This document shows positions 1 through 8,806 of a stretch of 64,000 nt of DNA, piece after piece. The notes below the pieces were generated by a model, which had not been told where the DNA came from, made no database searches, and worked only from the letters and a program-made list of their open reading frames with translations. The stretch covers positions 62,001-126,000 of the forward strand of contig NZ_FOYL01000011.1 of the NCBI RefSeq assembly GCF_900115955.1, in the 5' to 3' direction. The translations under genes were made by a program, and so were the position numbers. The stretch comes from Lentzea waywayandensis (GTDB taxonomy: Bacteria > Actinomycetota > Actinomycetes > Mycobacteriales > Pseudonocardiaceae). The first letter of the stretch is position 1. The number at the start of each line of letters is the position of its first letter.

Positions 1-443
1 CCGCCGACGCGATCCCACGCCTGACCCCGCCGGTACCGCGCGACCACGACGCGTACGTGCCGGAGACCTTCGGGTCGGCGTGGGACCGGTGGTGGACCCA
101 GTCGCTCACCACCGGCGGCGGAGGACACCCGCCCGTCGGAGTGCCCGAGCAGATGCGCGCCGACCACACCCGGTGGCTGCCCGACCCGACCTCGCCCGAG
201 CAGCGCGCGCTGCGCCACCACGCCAGGACCGACTCCTACACGCTGCTCAAGGAGATCGTCGACCAGCTCACCGTCGAGCTCGGCCACGAGCCCGTCTTCA
301 ACCTCCGCATGATCGTGATCCCCGTCGAGGGCCAGTTCTGGAAGCGCGTCGGCAAGCACACGGTGCTCGTGTCCGAAGCGCTCAAGATCTCCCGCAACGT
401 CATCGCGCCGCTGGAGTCAGTGCTGCGCGAGCTCGCCCGCTAG
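1..443 (+). CDS. 5'-truncated hypothetical protein
   Basis: The reading frame is open from the first bases of the window (frame beginning at base 3) to a TAG at 441-443, so the true start lies upstream; the GTG at 57 is internal or at best alternative. About 147 codons are visible. The C-terminal half is mixed alpha/beta in character (VFNLRMIVIPVEGQFW, then a basic segment and a short helix ending RELAR). I do not recognise the family and see no catalytic motif, signal peptide or membrane segment. The 3' end overlaps the remains of an HxlR gene on the opposite strand. Confidence 0.7.
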   Translation, partial: ADAIPRLTPPVPRDHDAYVPETFGSAWDRWWTQSLTTGGGGHPPVGVPEQMRADHTRWLPDPTSPEQRALRHHARTDSYTLLKEIVDQLTVELGHEPVFNLRMIVIPVEGQFWKRVGKHTVLVSEALKISRNVIAPLESVLRELAR

Positions 444-676
444 CGCCTCACCCGTGCGGTACAGCTGCACCAGCAACGGCCGGCCAGCGCCACCAGCGAG
501 TCCAGCCGCTCGGTCAGCACCTTCGCGCTGAGCCGGGGCAACCCGGCGCGCAACCGCGAGAACGACCGCGCCCGTGCATCAGATCCCGCAACACCAAGGT
601 CGCCCACCGGCCGCTGATCGCTGCCAGCGCGACCTCCACGGGGCAGTCCGCGCTCGGCCGCGTCGTGCGCCCGGAC
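417..676 (-). pseudogene. Remnant of an HxlR-family regulator gene
   Basis: Read on the minus strand, three blocks of an HxlR winged-helix regulator survive in different frames. The N-terminal block (about 676-575) reads CPVEVALAAISGRWATLVL, with the cysteine and GRW typical of the family. After a 1-nt shift near 575 the recognition block RLRAGLPRLSAKVLTERLDS follows. A further jump near 490 leads to a C-terminal block reading PLLVQLYRTGEALAGELAQH, ending in TGA at 417-419. The wing region between the last two blocks is missing and no start codon remains. It looks like a dead gene that once faced the SnoaL-like fragment. Confidence 0.75.
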
Positions 677-892
677 TACCAGCGGTTCCTCGGCCTCGGC
701 CTGCCCATCGACGTCCGGCCGCGGCACGTCTACGACCACGACGGCATCGCGCTGCTCATCGTCGACTGGACCATCGGCGACGTGCACGGCACCGCCACCG
801 ACGTCGCTCGCCGGGGCGAGGACGGCCGGTGGCGGTACGTGATCGACAACCCCTTCGGAGTCAGCCAGGCGGTTCCATCGCGCCGGTCATGA
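673..892 (+). pseudogene. C-terminal remnant of a SnoaL/DUF4440-like protein
   Basis: The plus frame ending at TGA 890-892 encodes only the last ~70 residues of a SnoaL-like (ketosteroid-isomerase fold) protein of the SgcJ/YybH type. The recognisable part includes VYDHDGIALLIVDWTI and GRWRYVIDNPFG, the usual C-terminal strands. The N-terminal half is absent: homology begins where the HxlR remnant loses its start, so one deletion probably removed both gene starts and the shared promoter. The end overlaps the 3' end of the ABC ATPase gene (861-892). Family assignment rests on recognised motifs only. Confidence 0.65.
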
Positions 893-1625
893 TCGCCACC
901 GCGTCCGACATCGAGATGGACTTCGGATCCACCACCGCCTTGCGCCGGCCCAGGCGCTGGATGTGGATGCGGTCGGCCACCTCGAACACGTGCGGCATGT
1001 TGTGGCTGATCAGGATCACCGGCAGGCCGCGGTCGCGGACCTGCAGGATCAGGTCCAGCACCGCCCTCGACTCCCGCACGCCCAGCGCCGCCGTCGGCTC
1101 GTCCATGATCACGACCCGGCTGCCGAACGCCGCCGCCCGCGCCACCGCCACGGCCTGACGCTGCCCGCCCGAGAGGGTCTCCACCGCCTGGCCGGGGTTC
1201 TGGATCGTCATGATCCCCAGCGCGTCGAGCTGACGGCGGGCCTCGTCGCGCATGCCGTTGCGGTCGAGCATCCGGAACACCGAGCCGAGCACGCCCTTGC
1301 GGCGCAGTTCGCGGCCCAGGAACAGGTTCGCGGCGATGTCGAGCGACGGTGACACCGCCAGCGACTGGTGCACCGTCTCGATGCCGGCCTTGCGCGCGTC
1401 CAGTGGCGTCGAGAACGACACGGGGGAGCCGTCGAGCAACACCTCGCCCTCATCCGGGATGACCGCGCCGGACAGGGCCTTGATCAGCGACGACTTGCCC
1501 GCGCCGTTGTCGCCGATCACCGCGAGGATCTCGCCCGGCAGCAGCTCCAGGTCCGAGCCCGCCAGCGCCGTCACCCTGCCGTAGCGCTTGACCAGGCCCG
1601 TCGCCTGCAGGATCGGGGTGGTCAT
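861..1625 (-). CDS. Sugar ABC transporter ATP-binding protein (FrcA type)
   Basis: A single nucleotide-binding domain of 254 aa that would hydrolyse ATP at the inner face of a carbohydrate importer. Walker A GDNGAGKS is at residues 38-45, the signature LSGGQRQAVAVARA is near 150, Walker B VVIMDEPTAAL follows, and the H-loop appears as ILISHNM. RbsA-type ATPases carry two such domains, so this one resembles FrcA. The ATG at 1625 overlaps the permease stop (ATGA), which fixes the start and suggests translational coupling. The genes upstream are the permease and binding lipoprotein, controlled by the divergent LacI protein. The substrate cannot be read from sequence; a pentose or hexose is likely. 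Confidence 0.92.
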   Translation of the reverse strand: MTTPILQATGLVKRYGRVTALAGSDLELLPGEILAVIGDNGAGKSSLIKALSGAVIPDEGEVLLDGSPVSFSTPLDARKAGIETVHQSLAVSPSLDIAANLFLGRELRRKGVLGSVFRMLDRNGMRDEARRQLDALGIMTIQNPGQAVETLSGGQRQAVAVARAAAFGSRVVIMDEPTAALGVRESRAVLDLILQVRDRGLPVILISHNMPHVFEVADRIHIQRLGRRKAVVDPKSISMSDAVAIMTGAMEPPG

Positions 1626-2623
1626 GCCTTCACCTTCCTGATCCACTGGTCCAGCGACACCGCGACGATGATGAGCACACCGACCGCCATCGTCTGCCAC
1701 AGCACGTCCACGCCCGCGAGCGCGAGGCCGTTGCGGAACACGCCGACGATCAACGCGCCGATCAGCGACCCCACCACCGCGCCGCGGCCGCCGAACAGCG
1801 ACGTCCCGCCGATCACCACCGCGGTGATCGAGTCCAGGTTGTCGGTCTGGCCCGCCTGCGGGCTCGCCGAGGCGATCCGGCCGATCAACGTCCACGCCGC
1901 CACCGCGTAGATCAGCCCCGCCGTCGCGTACACGGAGAGCAGCACCCGCGCCGTGCGGATACCCGACAGGCGCGAGGCCTCCAGGTCGTCACCGGTCGAG
2001 TAGACGTGCCGGCCCCACGCGGTGTTCTTCAGCACGAACGCCATCGCCGCCACCAGCAGCACCAGCATGATCGAGCCGTAGGTGATGCGCGTGCCGCCGA
2101 CGGTGAACGTCTGCCCGGTGAACAGCAGCAACGACGGCATGTCCGTGCCGCGGATCGTGGCACTGCCCGAGTACCAGAGGTTCAACGCGAAGAACACGTT
2201 CAACGTGCCCAGCGTGACGATGAACGGCGGCAGCTTCAGCCGCGTCACCAGCATCCCGTTGAGCAACCCGCACACCGTGCCCACCAGGAAACCCAGCAGC
2301 AGCGCCGGCAACCCGGGCAGGCCGGTCTCCGAGGCGACCTTCGCCATCACGATCGAGGTCAGCACCATGATCGCCCCGCACGACAGGTCGATCCCGGCGG
2401 TCAGGATCACGATCGTCTGCCCCACCGCGAGCGTGCCCACCACCGCGACCTGCTGCAGGATCAGCGAGATGTTGCCCGGCGTCAGGAACCGCTCCGAAAG
2501 CAACGCGAACACGATCACCGACGTCAGCAGCACCACGGCCGGTCCGATCGTGGCCTGCGCGTGCAGCAGGTGCTGCACGCGCGTCAGCACGGAACGATCC
2601 CGTTCCTCCACCACCACGGTCAT
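1622..2623 (-). CDS. Sugar ABC transporter permease (RbsC/FrcC family)
   Basis: A 333-aa integral membrane protein of the BPD_transp_2 type (RbsC, FrcC, XylH). Hydrophobic helices recur from about residue 27 to the C-terminus, and family-typical segments are visible: AVGQTIVILTAGIDLS, FIVTLGTLN and VIGGTSLFGGRG (the conserved EAA-like loop region). It should form the homodimeric channel for the ATPase encoded downstream and receive substrate from the lipoprotein encoded upstream. Only 3 nt separate its ATG from the stop of the binding-protein gene. Confidence 0.93.
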   Translation of the reverse strand: MTVVVEERDRSVLTRVQHLLHAQATIGPAVVLLTSVIVFALLSERFLTPGNISLILQQVAVVGTLAVGQTIVILTAGIDLSCGAIMVLTSIVMAKVASETGLPGLPALLLGFLVGTVCGLLNGMLVTRLKLPPFIVTLGTLNVFFALNLWYSGSATIRGTDMPSLLLFTGQTFTVGGTRITYGSIMLVLLVAAMAFVLKNTAWGRHVYSTGDDLEASRLSGIRTARVLLSVYATAGLIYAVAAWTLIGRIASASPQAGQTDNLDSITAVVIGGTSLFGGRGAVVGSLIGALIVGVFRNGLALAGVDVLWQTMAVGVLIIVAVSLDQWIRKVKA

Positions 2624-2626
2624 GGT

Positions 2627-3640
2627 CTAGCCCCAGCAGTTCTGCAGGCCGAACGCCGAGTCCTTCGACTCCACGCCGTCCGCGGGCTGGTCGGTGATCA
2701 ACGTGACCCCGGTGTCGGTGTTCTGCGGCTTCGAGCCGTCCTTCGCGAACTTCGACACCGCCTCCACCCCGAGCTGCGCCATCTTGAGCGGGTACTGCTG
2801 CGAGGTCGCCCCGATCACCCCGGCCTTGACGTTGGTCACGCCAGGACAGCCGCCGTCGACCGACACGATCACGACGTCCTTCTCCTTGCCCGCCGCCTTC
2901 AACGCCTCATAGGCACCCGCCGCCGCGGGCTCGTTGATCGTGTAGACCAGGTTGACGCCGGGATCCTTCTGCAGCAGGTTCTCCATCGCCGTGCGGCCAC
3001 CGGACGGATCGCCGTTGGTCACGTCGTGGCCCACGATCCGCGGATCGGACTCGTCACCGATGCGGGCCTTGTCCTTCACGTCGACGCCGAAGCCCTCCAG
3101 GAACCCCTGGTCGCGCTGCACGTCCACCGACACCTGGTTCGGGTTGAGGTCCAGCAACGCGATCTTGGCCTGCTTGCCGTCCTTCGCGAACTTCGCCTTC
3201 GCCCACTGCCCGATCAGCAACCCGGCCTTGTAGTTGTCCGTCGCGAACGTCGCGTCCGCGGCACTGGCCGGCTCCAGCGGCGTGTCCAGCGCGATCACCA
3301 GCAGACCCGCCGCCCGCGCCTTGTCCACCGACGGCACGATCGCCTTCGAGTCGCTCGGCGTGATCAGAATGCCCTTCGCACCTGAGGCGATCAGGTTCTC
3401 GATCGCGTCGACCTGCGTCTGGTTGTCGCCGTCCTGCTTGCCCGCGAACGACTGCACCGTCGCGCCCGCCGACGAGGCCGCCTGCTGCGCGCCCTCCTTC
3501 ATCTTCACGAAGAACGGGTTCGTGTCCGTCTTCGTGACCAGGCCGACCAGCGTCGTACCGCCGCTGGAGGACCCACCACCCCCGCACGCCGTGAGCAAGG
3601 TGAGCAACGCCGCCGCGGTGACCCCGACACTTCTACGCAT
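2627..3640 (-). CDS. Sugar-binding lipoprotein of the ABC transporter
   Basis: A 337-aa periplasmic-binding-protein type 1 (RbsB/FrcB-like). The N-terminus is a lipoprotein signal (MRRSVGVTAAALLTLLTAC, lipobox LTAC) followed by a Gly/Ser linker. The mature domain begins TTLVGLVTKTDTNPFFVKMK, a classic sugar-binding start, with ILITPSD and VVIVSVDGG typical of the fold. It should sit on the outer face of the membrane and deliver substrate to the permease. The ATG is preceded by GGAG about 7 nt upstream, and a perfect 18-bp palindrome lies just before that, so LacI-type repression of this operon is likely. Confidence 0.92.
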   Translation of the reverse strand: MRRSVGVTAAALLTLLTACGGGGSSSGGTTLVGLVTKTDTNPFFVKMKEGAQQAASSAGATVQSFAGKQDGDNQTQVDAIENLIASGAKGILITPSDSKAIVPSVDKARAAGLLVIALDTPLEPASAADATFATDNYKAGLLIGQWAKAKFAKDGKQAKIALLDLNPNQVSVDVQRDQGFLEGFGVDVKDKARIGDESDPRIVGHDVTNGDPSGGRTAMENLLQKDPGVNLVYTINEPAAAGAYEALKAAGKEKDVVIVSVDGGCPGVTNVKAGVIGATSQQYPLKMAQLGVEAVSKFAKDGSKPQNTDTGVTLITDQPADGVESKDSAFGLQNCWG

Positions 3641-3649
3641 GGCAACTCC

Positions 3650-3667
3650 TACGTCAACGTTGACGTA
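3650..3667. promoter_or_regulatory. LacI-type operator O1 (perfect palindrome)
   Basis: TACGTCAACGTTGACGTA is an 18-bp perfect palindrome with a central CG, the layout of LacI/GalR operators. It lies directly upstream of the Shine-Dalgarno sequence of the sugar-binding lipoprotein gene. Confidence 0.8.
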
Positions 3668-3738
3668 ACCGCCCGTCCGAAATCTCTCGGATCATGAACG
3701 GGAAAGCGGCTACGCGAGCTGTGCAAACGGGTATACCG

Positions 3739-3758
3739 TTGCGTCATCGTTGACGCAA
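3739..3758. promoter_or_regulatory. LacI-type operator O2 (near-palindrome)
   Basis: TTGCGTCATCGTTGACGCAA repeats the core of O1 with one mismatched pair. It lies just before the LacI-type regulator gene and just after a TATACC box (3732-3737) that could be its -10 element, so autorepression is likely. The two operator centres are about 90 bp apart. Confidence 0.75.
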
Positions 3759-3770
3759 GAGTCGTAGGAC

Positions 3771-4808
3771 GTGGACATGGACCGAACAGCCGACAGACGC
3801 GAACCCACGATGCGCGACGTCGCCGCGTTGGCGAAGGTCAGCACCAAGACCGTCTCCCGCGTCATCAACGGCCTGCCCGGCGCCGGAGCCGAGGTCACCG
3901 ACCGCGTCCGCGCCGCCGCCCGCACCCTGGGCTACCGGCCGAACCTCACCGCCAGCAGCCTGCGCCGCTCCGACCGGCGCAGCGCCACCATCGGCGTGCT
4001 GTTCGAAGACCTCTCCAACCCCTTCGACGCCGCCCTGCTGCGCGCCGTCGAGGACCGCGCCCGCCACGCCGGCGTCCTCGTGCTCGCCGGCAGCAGCGAG
4101 GACGACCACACGCTGCAACGCGAACTGCTCGTGTCGCTGTCCACGCGCCGCGTCGACGGCGTCGTGGTCATGGCCGTCGGCGGGCACCAGGACGCCCTGC
4201 AGCAGGAACGCGACCGCGGCACCCCGATGGTGCTCGTCGACCGGCCGCCCACCTTCGGCGGCACCGACTGCGTCACCACCACCAACCGCGACAGCTCCCG
4301 CGACGCCGTGCTGCACCTGGCCGCCCTGGGCCACCGCGACATCGCGTTCCTCGGCGACCGCCGCACCCTGTGGACCAGCCAGGAGCGCTACACCGGCTAC
4401 CTCGAAGGCCTCGCCCAGGCCGGCCTGACCCTGCGCGACGCGCTCGTGCGCACCGACCTGCACGGCGCCGACCTCGCCGAGACCGCCACCGGCGAACTGT
4501 TCGACCTCGACCGGCCGCCCACCGCGTTGTTCACAGCCCAGAACCTCGTCACCGTCGGCGCCATGCGGCTGCTGCGCGCCCGCGACCTGCACCGCCACGT
4601 CGCGCTCATCGGGTTCGACGACTTCCCGCTAGCCGACATGCTCGACCCCGGCATCACCGTCGTGCGCCAGGACGTCCCCGGCATCGGCCGCAAGGCCGCC
4701 GAGCTCATCTTCGCCCGCATCGACGGCGACACCTCACCACCCGTGCACGCCGTCGTTCCCGCCGCCCTCGTGCGTCGCGGGTCCGGCGAGATCGCGCCGG
4801 TCAGCTGA
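3771..4808 (+). CDS. LacI-family transcriptional repressor
   Basis: A 345-aa repressor with an N-terminal LacI helix-turn-helix (MRDVAALAKVSTKTVSRVIN, then LGYRPNLTASSLR hinge) and a sugar-binding effector domain (ATIGVLFEDLSNPFDAALL, ending VALIGFDDFPLADML). It should repress the divergent ABC importer by binding the two palindromes between them and release on binding the imported sugar. Starts at GTG 3771 or ATG 3777 both follow a GTAGGA-like ribosome site; ATG 3810 is closer to the HTH but has no such site. The 3' end overlaps the convergent hydrolase gene by 8 bp. Confidence 0.93.
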   Translation: MDMDRTADRREPTMRDVAALAKVSTKTVSRVINGLPGAGAEVTDRVRAAARTLGYRPNLTASSLRRSDRRSATIGVLFEDLSNPFDAALLRAVEDRARHAGVLVLAGSSEDDHTLQRELLVSLSTRRVDGVVVMAVGGHQDALQQERDRGTPMVLVDRPPTFGGTDCVTTTNRDSSRDAVLHLAALGHRDIAFLGDRRTLWTSQERYTGYLEGLAQAGLTLRDALVRTDLHGADLAETATGELFDLDRPPTALFTAQNLVTVGAMRLLRARDLHRHVALIGFDDFPLADMLDPGITVVRQDVPGIGRKAAELIFARIDGDTSPPVHAVVPAALVRRGSGEIAPVS

Positions 4809-5568
4809 CCGACAGCACCGCGTCGATCACCTGCGGGCCTGACACCAGCACCTCGTCGTTGTGGTCCGCGCCGGCGATCTCGACGAGCTTCGCACGTGCC
4901 GCCGTCGCCACCTCACGGCTCTGCGCGGGCGGCACCACCGAGTCCTTCGTGCCCAGCAGCACCACGGTCGGAACCTCCACAGCGGACACCCGCTCCACCA
5001 CGGGGAACTTGTCCTGCAACAACATCTTCACCGGCAGCCACGGGTAGTGGTGCGACCCGACCGCCGCCAGTGACGTGAACGGCGAGCGCAGCACCATGCC
5101 CTTGGGCGCGCGGAACGTCGCGAGCTCCGCGGCCACCGCCGCGCCCAGCGACTCGCCGAAGTAGACGACCGGCCCGTCGATCAGGTCCAGCGCCGCCCGC
5201 GCGTCGAACGTCAGGCCCTCCTCCGACGGCTTGCCGGGGTTGTCGCCGTAGCCGCGGTAGTCGAACAACAGCACCGACAGCCCACGCGAGGTCAGCTCGC
5301 GCGCGAGCGACACCCGCCCGGCCCGGTTGCCGCCGTTGCCCGGGAACACCACCACCGTCGCGGTCGCGTCCGGCAGTTCGAAGTGCCAGCCGTCGAGCAG
5401 CAGACCGTCCGCCGTCACCAGACGGACGTCGCGCCCACCGGGCAGCACCTCCTCGGCGGAGGGCACCGGGCCGGGAGAGGGGAAGTACACGAGCTTGCGC
5501 TGGAAGGTGAAGACCACGGCGACGATGGTGACAACCACCGCCACCGCGATCAACACCGGCCTCCGCAT
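4801..5568 (-). CDS. Membrane-anchored alpha/beta hydrolase (BEM46-like)
   Basis: A 255-aa alpha/beta hydrolase with one N-terminal membrane helix (residues ~3-22) followed by FQRKLVYFPSPG, the start typical of BEM46/YfhR-like hydrolases. The oxyanion region is VVVFPGNGGNRAGR, the nucleophile elbow GESLGAAVA, and the late acid and histidine are in GTKDSVVPP and ADHND. The likely topology is a cytoplasmic N-terminus with the hydrolase domain outside. Substrate unknown; thioesterase or lipase activity is possible. It is convergent with the LacI gene and not obviously in an operon with the phosphatase gene 125 bp upstream. Confidence 0.87.
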   Translation of the reverse strand: MRRPVLIAVAVVVTIVAVVFTFQRKLVYFPSPGPVPSAEEVLPGGRDVRLVTADGLLLDGWHFELPDATATVVVFPGNGGNRAGRVSLARELTSRGLSVLLFDYRGYGDNPGKPSEEGLTFDARAALDLIDGPVVYFGESLGAAVAAELATFRAPKGMVLRSPFTSLAAVGSHHYPWLPVKMLLQDKFPVVERVSAVEVPTVVLLGTKDSVVPPAQSREVATAARAKLVEIAGADHNDEVLVSGPQVIDAVLSVS

Positions 5569-5693
5569 CAGCTCATTTCAGCAGCGTTCGCCCGTCGTGG
5601 CACTGCTTGACCGACGCCCATGGCGCGCCGGACTCTCCCGGCGGTGCCGACCCCCGGTCAGCCAGCGGTACATCACTCGAAGGTGTGGAGTTT

Positions 5694-6665
5694 CTACGGC
5701 TCGGCCGGAGCGAACGGCACCAGCACCACGGTGATGTTGTCGTGCCCGCCCGCGTCCAGGGCGACCTTCACGAACTCCTCCGGCCCGCACGGCAGCAACG
5801 GCTGCAGGTCCTCGGGCTGCGGGCGGTAGTTGTGCAGGCCGTCCGAGCACAGCAGGAACACGCCCGGCGAGGTCGGCTTCAGCGTCACGACCTGCGGTTC
5901 CACCCGGCCCGCGTCCGCGCCGATCCACCGCGACAGCACGTGCGCGCGACGGTCCGTGCGCGCCTGCTCCTCGGTCAGCACGCCTTCGGCGACCAGCTGC
6001 GCCGCCCACGTGTCGTCCGTGGTGAGCTGCTTGGAGCCCTCGTCGGACAGCCAGTAGGCGCGGGAGTCGCCGACCCAGCCGATCGTCACCGACGTGTCCG
6101 TGACCAGTGCGGAGACGAACGTGCACGACGGCGCGACACCCCGGCCGCCCGCCTCCATCGGTTCGTTCTCCACCAGCTGCTCCACCGCGAAGCACGAGGC
6201 GGCGACGGCGTCGATCATGGCCTGCTCGGCGTCCGCGGTGTCGATCAGGGCGTTGAGCAGCACGTCCACCGCGGCATCGGCGGCGGCCTGTGAGGCCTGC
6301 TCGGCGCGTTCGGAGGAGGCCACACCGTCGCAGACGACGGCGGCGACACCCTTGCCCGCGACGTGCCCGAACGCCATCGAGTCCTCGTTGCGCGCCCGCC
6401 GCTTGCCCCGGTCCGACACACCGGACACCGCGCCCAGCGCGTACTCGACCCGGTCACGCGCCGAGGGCTGGTGACGGCCGCACTGGGTGCAGTAGTCCTC
6501 GTCGTCGATGTCGGGCGACCCGCACAGGATGCACGAGGCCTGCGCGGGACCGGTCGGTCCGCCCAGCGGCGTGCGGCGGACCAGCAGGTTGCGTCCGCAC
6601 GCCTCGCAGAACCGGTCCTCCGCCGCGACGGGCGCGAAGCACTCCGGGCACTTCAGGGTGTCCAT
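5694..6665 (-). CDS. Zinc-ribbon PP2C-type Ser/Thr phosphatase
   Basis: A 323-aa protein with two N-terminal zinc-ribbon units (CPEC...CEAC at residues 6-23, then CILC...CTQC) followed by a PP2C domain. PP2C metal motifs are clear: RARNEDS, VVCDGV, VGDSRAYW, CSDGLHNY and GGHDNITV. It should dephosphorylate Ser/Thr targets in the cytoplasm. The start ATG (6665) overlaps the pknG stop as TGATG, so it is translationally coupled to the kinase gene. The inferred role is to oppose PknG, possibly on the same substrate. A TTG one codon upstream is a less likely start. Confidence 0.92.
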   Translation of the reverse strand: MDTLKCPECFAPVAAEDRFCEACGRNLLVRRTPLGGPTGPAQASCILCGSPDIDDEDYCTQCGRHQPSARDRVEYALGAVSGVSDRGKRRARNEDSMAFGHVAGKGVAAVVCDGVASSERAEQASQAAADAAVDVLLNALIDTADAEQAMIDAVAASCFAVEQLVENEPMEAGGRGVAPSCTFVSALVTDTSVTIGWVGDSRAYWLSDEGSKQLTTDDTWAAQLVAEGVLTEEQARTDRRAHVLSRWIGADAGRVEPQVVTLKPTSPGVFLLCSDGLHNYRPQPEDLQPLLPCGPEEFVKVALDAGGHDNITVVLVPFAPAEP

Positions 6666-8797
6666 CAAACCAACGTCCTAGGCCTTACCGCGTTCGCGCG
6701 GTCCACCAATGCGATCCGTTCCTCCGGCGTGGCCGCGAACCGGGCCAGCGTGCGGTAGCGCCGCTCGAGACCCAGCCGAAGCTCGTGTTCGGAGAGTGCA
6801 CAGTCCAGCACCTTGCCCTCGGCGGCCTGATTGCGGGTCACGTAGTCGTACGCCGCCTCCAGCACCTCGGCCGAGAGCTGCGTGTGCGAATGGACGTCGA
6901 TGTCCAAGGCGTGCAACCGTTCCCCGGCCGCGACCAGGTCCTCCGCACCGCAGTCGCCGAGCTGCGCGCGCACCGCCGCGATCTGCGCCGCCAGATGTTG
7001 CGACGACGTGTCCGGCACCGACAACAGCACCGCGACCGCTCGTGCCCGGTCACCGCACGCCAGCAGCACCCGCGCCAGCCCGAACGCCGCCGACACGTAC
7101 GAGTGATCCGTGCGCCACACCAGCTCATACCAGCCCGCCGCCGCCTTGAGGTCCTCGGTGGCCTCCGCGCACACGCCCAGCGCCAGCTTCGGGGCCGCCT
7201 CACCCGGCACCGCCGAGCACACCGCGTCGAAGAACCCCAGCGCGTCCCCGGCCCGCCCGTCGGTGAGCGCCGCGAGGCCCCGGTACCAGTCCGGGCGCCA
7301 GTCCTCGGCCGGGTCGAGCTCCGGCTCGTCGAACATCGACGGCGCCGTGAGCGACTCCAGCTCCCGCATCGCCGCCTCGGTGTCGCCGGACTCGATCAGC
7401 ACCCGCACGATCCGCAGCCGCACCTCCACCGTGAGCTCCGGTGCCTTGCGCAGCCCCTCCGGATCCGACGTCGTCGCCGTCGCCAGCCAGGAGGCGGCCG
7501 CGTCGGAGGTGCTCACGCTCGGCGCCGGCAACGCCAGCGCCACCTCGGCGAGATCGAGCGAGCCCTCCACGCCGAAGCGGCGGCGTTCCGGCGTGAACTG
7601 CCGCGACAGGCCCGGCCGCGCCACGCCGTCCTCGATCGCCAGCACCTCGCGCAGCACGCCCGTGAGCTGCTCGGCCATGTCCTCGGCGGAGGAGAACCGC
7701 AGCTCGGGGTTCGGGTTCGTGGCGCGCAGCAGCAACCGGTGGAACGACTCGAACCGGCCCAGCAACGCCTCCTCGTCCACCGTGGGCAGCCGGTCCTTGC
7801 AGCGGCCGCGGAAGTCGAACGGGAAGCTCATCACCGCCAGCGCCCGGCCCACGGTGTAGATGTCGGAGAACACCGACGGACCGATCGTGCCGATCTCCGG
7901 CGCCTGATAGCCGATCGTGCCGTAGATGGGGGAGTGGTGGTCGTCGATGCGCCGCACCGCGCCCAGGTCGATCAGCTTGAGCTGCTCCTCGGTGTGGATC
8001 ATGTTGTCCGGCTTGAAGTCGCAGTACAGCAGCCCCACACCGTGCAGGTAGCCGACCGCGGGCAGGATCTCCAGCACGTAGGCGATGGCCTGCGCCAGCG
8101 GCAGCGCCTCGTCCCCGCGGCCCTCCCGGCGCCGGTGCGTGATCATGTCCTTGATCGACTCGCCGCCGACGTACTCCATCACGATGTACTCGACGCGCTT
8201 GTCGCTGTCGCGGCTCTCGTGCCGGATGAAGTTGTGGATCTTCACGATGTTCGGGTGCTCGACCTCGGCCAGGAACCGGCGTTCGGCCAGTGCCGCCGCC
8301 ATCGCGTCCGCGTCGCCCGAGTCGAGCAGGCCCTTGAGCACCACCCACCGGTCGCTCACCGCGTGGTCGAGCGCCAGATAAAGCCAGCCCAGGCCGCCGT
8401 GCGCCAGACACCCCAGCACCTCGTACTGGTCGTGCAGCACCTCACCGGGCGCCAGCTTCGGCGTGAACGAGTAGGCGTGCCCGCACTGCGGGCAGAACCC
8501 CTCCACCCGGCCCTGCTTGCCGTCCTTGCGCCGCCCGACCTTCTTGCCGCACTTCGAGCAGAACCGCTTCGCCTCCGGCACCTCCGGCTGCTCCAGCACG
8601 GCGGTCTTCGGATCCCGGTACGGCACCCGCGGCACCTCGACCAGCCCGGCGCCCAGCCGGCCACGGCTCATCGACCGCGCGCTGCCCCGCCGCGTGCGGC
8701 CCGAGTTCGACCGCGACACCTCCTGCGACGACGACCAGGGCGCGGTCCCCGGCGCCGTCGACGGCCCTGTCTCGGGCAGCTCCAGCTCGTCACTCAT
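6665..8797 (-). CDS. pknG: PknG-type serine/threonine protein kinase
   Basis: A 710-aa soluble kinase with the PknG architecture: a flexible Ser/Thr/Arg-rich N-terminus, a rubredoxin-like metal site with Cys80, 83, 102 and 105, the kinase domain (~125-400; Lys155, YCDFKPDN at 258-265, DLG at 277-279) and a C-terminal TPR-type region. In mycobacteria PknG controls central nitrogen/carbon metabolism by phosphorylating the FHA protein GarA and is driven by GlnX and GlnH. Here glnX-glnH-pknG are in the same order, followed by a PP2C gene. The substrate gene (garA) is not in the window. Nine nt separate it from glnH. Confidence 0.96.
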   Translation of the reverse strand: MSDELELPETGPSTAPGTAPWSSSQEVSRSNSGRTRRGSARSMSRGRLGAGLVEVPRVPYRDPKTAVLEQPEVPEAKRFCSKCGKKVGRRKDGKQGRVEGFCPQCGHAYSFTPKLAPGEVLHDQYEVLGCLAHGGLGWLYLALDHAVSDRWVVLKGLLDSGDADAMAAALAERRFLAEVEHPNIVKIHNFIRHESRDSDKRVEYIVMEYVGGESIKDMITHRRREGRGDEALPLAQAIAYVLEILPAVGYLHGVGLLYCDFKPDNMIHTEEQLKLIDLGAVRRIDDHHSPIYGTIGYQAPEIGTIGPSVFSDIYTVGRALAVMSFPFDFRGRCKDRLPTVDEEALLGRFESFHRLLLRATNPNPELRFSSAEDMAEQLTGVLREVLAIEDGVARPGLSRQFTPERRRFGVEGSLDLAEVALALPAPSVSTSDAAASWLATATTSDPEGLRKAPELTVEVRLRIVRVLIESGDTEAAMRELESLTAPSMFDEPELDPAEDWRPDWYRGLAALTDGRAGDALGFFDAVCSAVPGEAAPKLALGVCAEATEDLKAAAGWYELVWRTDHSYVSAAFGLARVLLACGDRARAVAVLLSVPDTSSQHLAAQIAAVRAQLGDCGAEDLVAAGERLHALDIDVHSHTQLSAEVLEAAYDYVTRNQAAEGKVLDCALSEHELRLGLERRYRTLARFAATPEERIALVDRANAVRPRTLV

Positions 8798-8806
8798 CTC
8801 GGCCCC

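Noticed and set aside
1626..1895. N-terminal extension of the ABC ATPase
   Set aside because: It would run deep into the permease gene and reads as low-complexity Arg/Gly/Asp; ATG 1625 overlaps the permease stop and fits the family.
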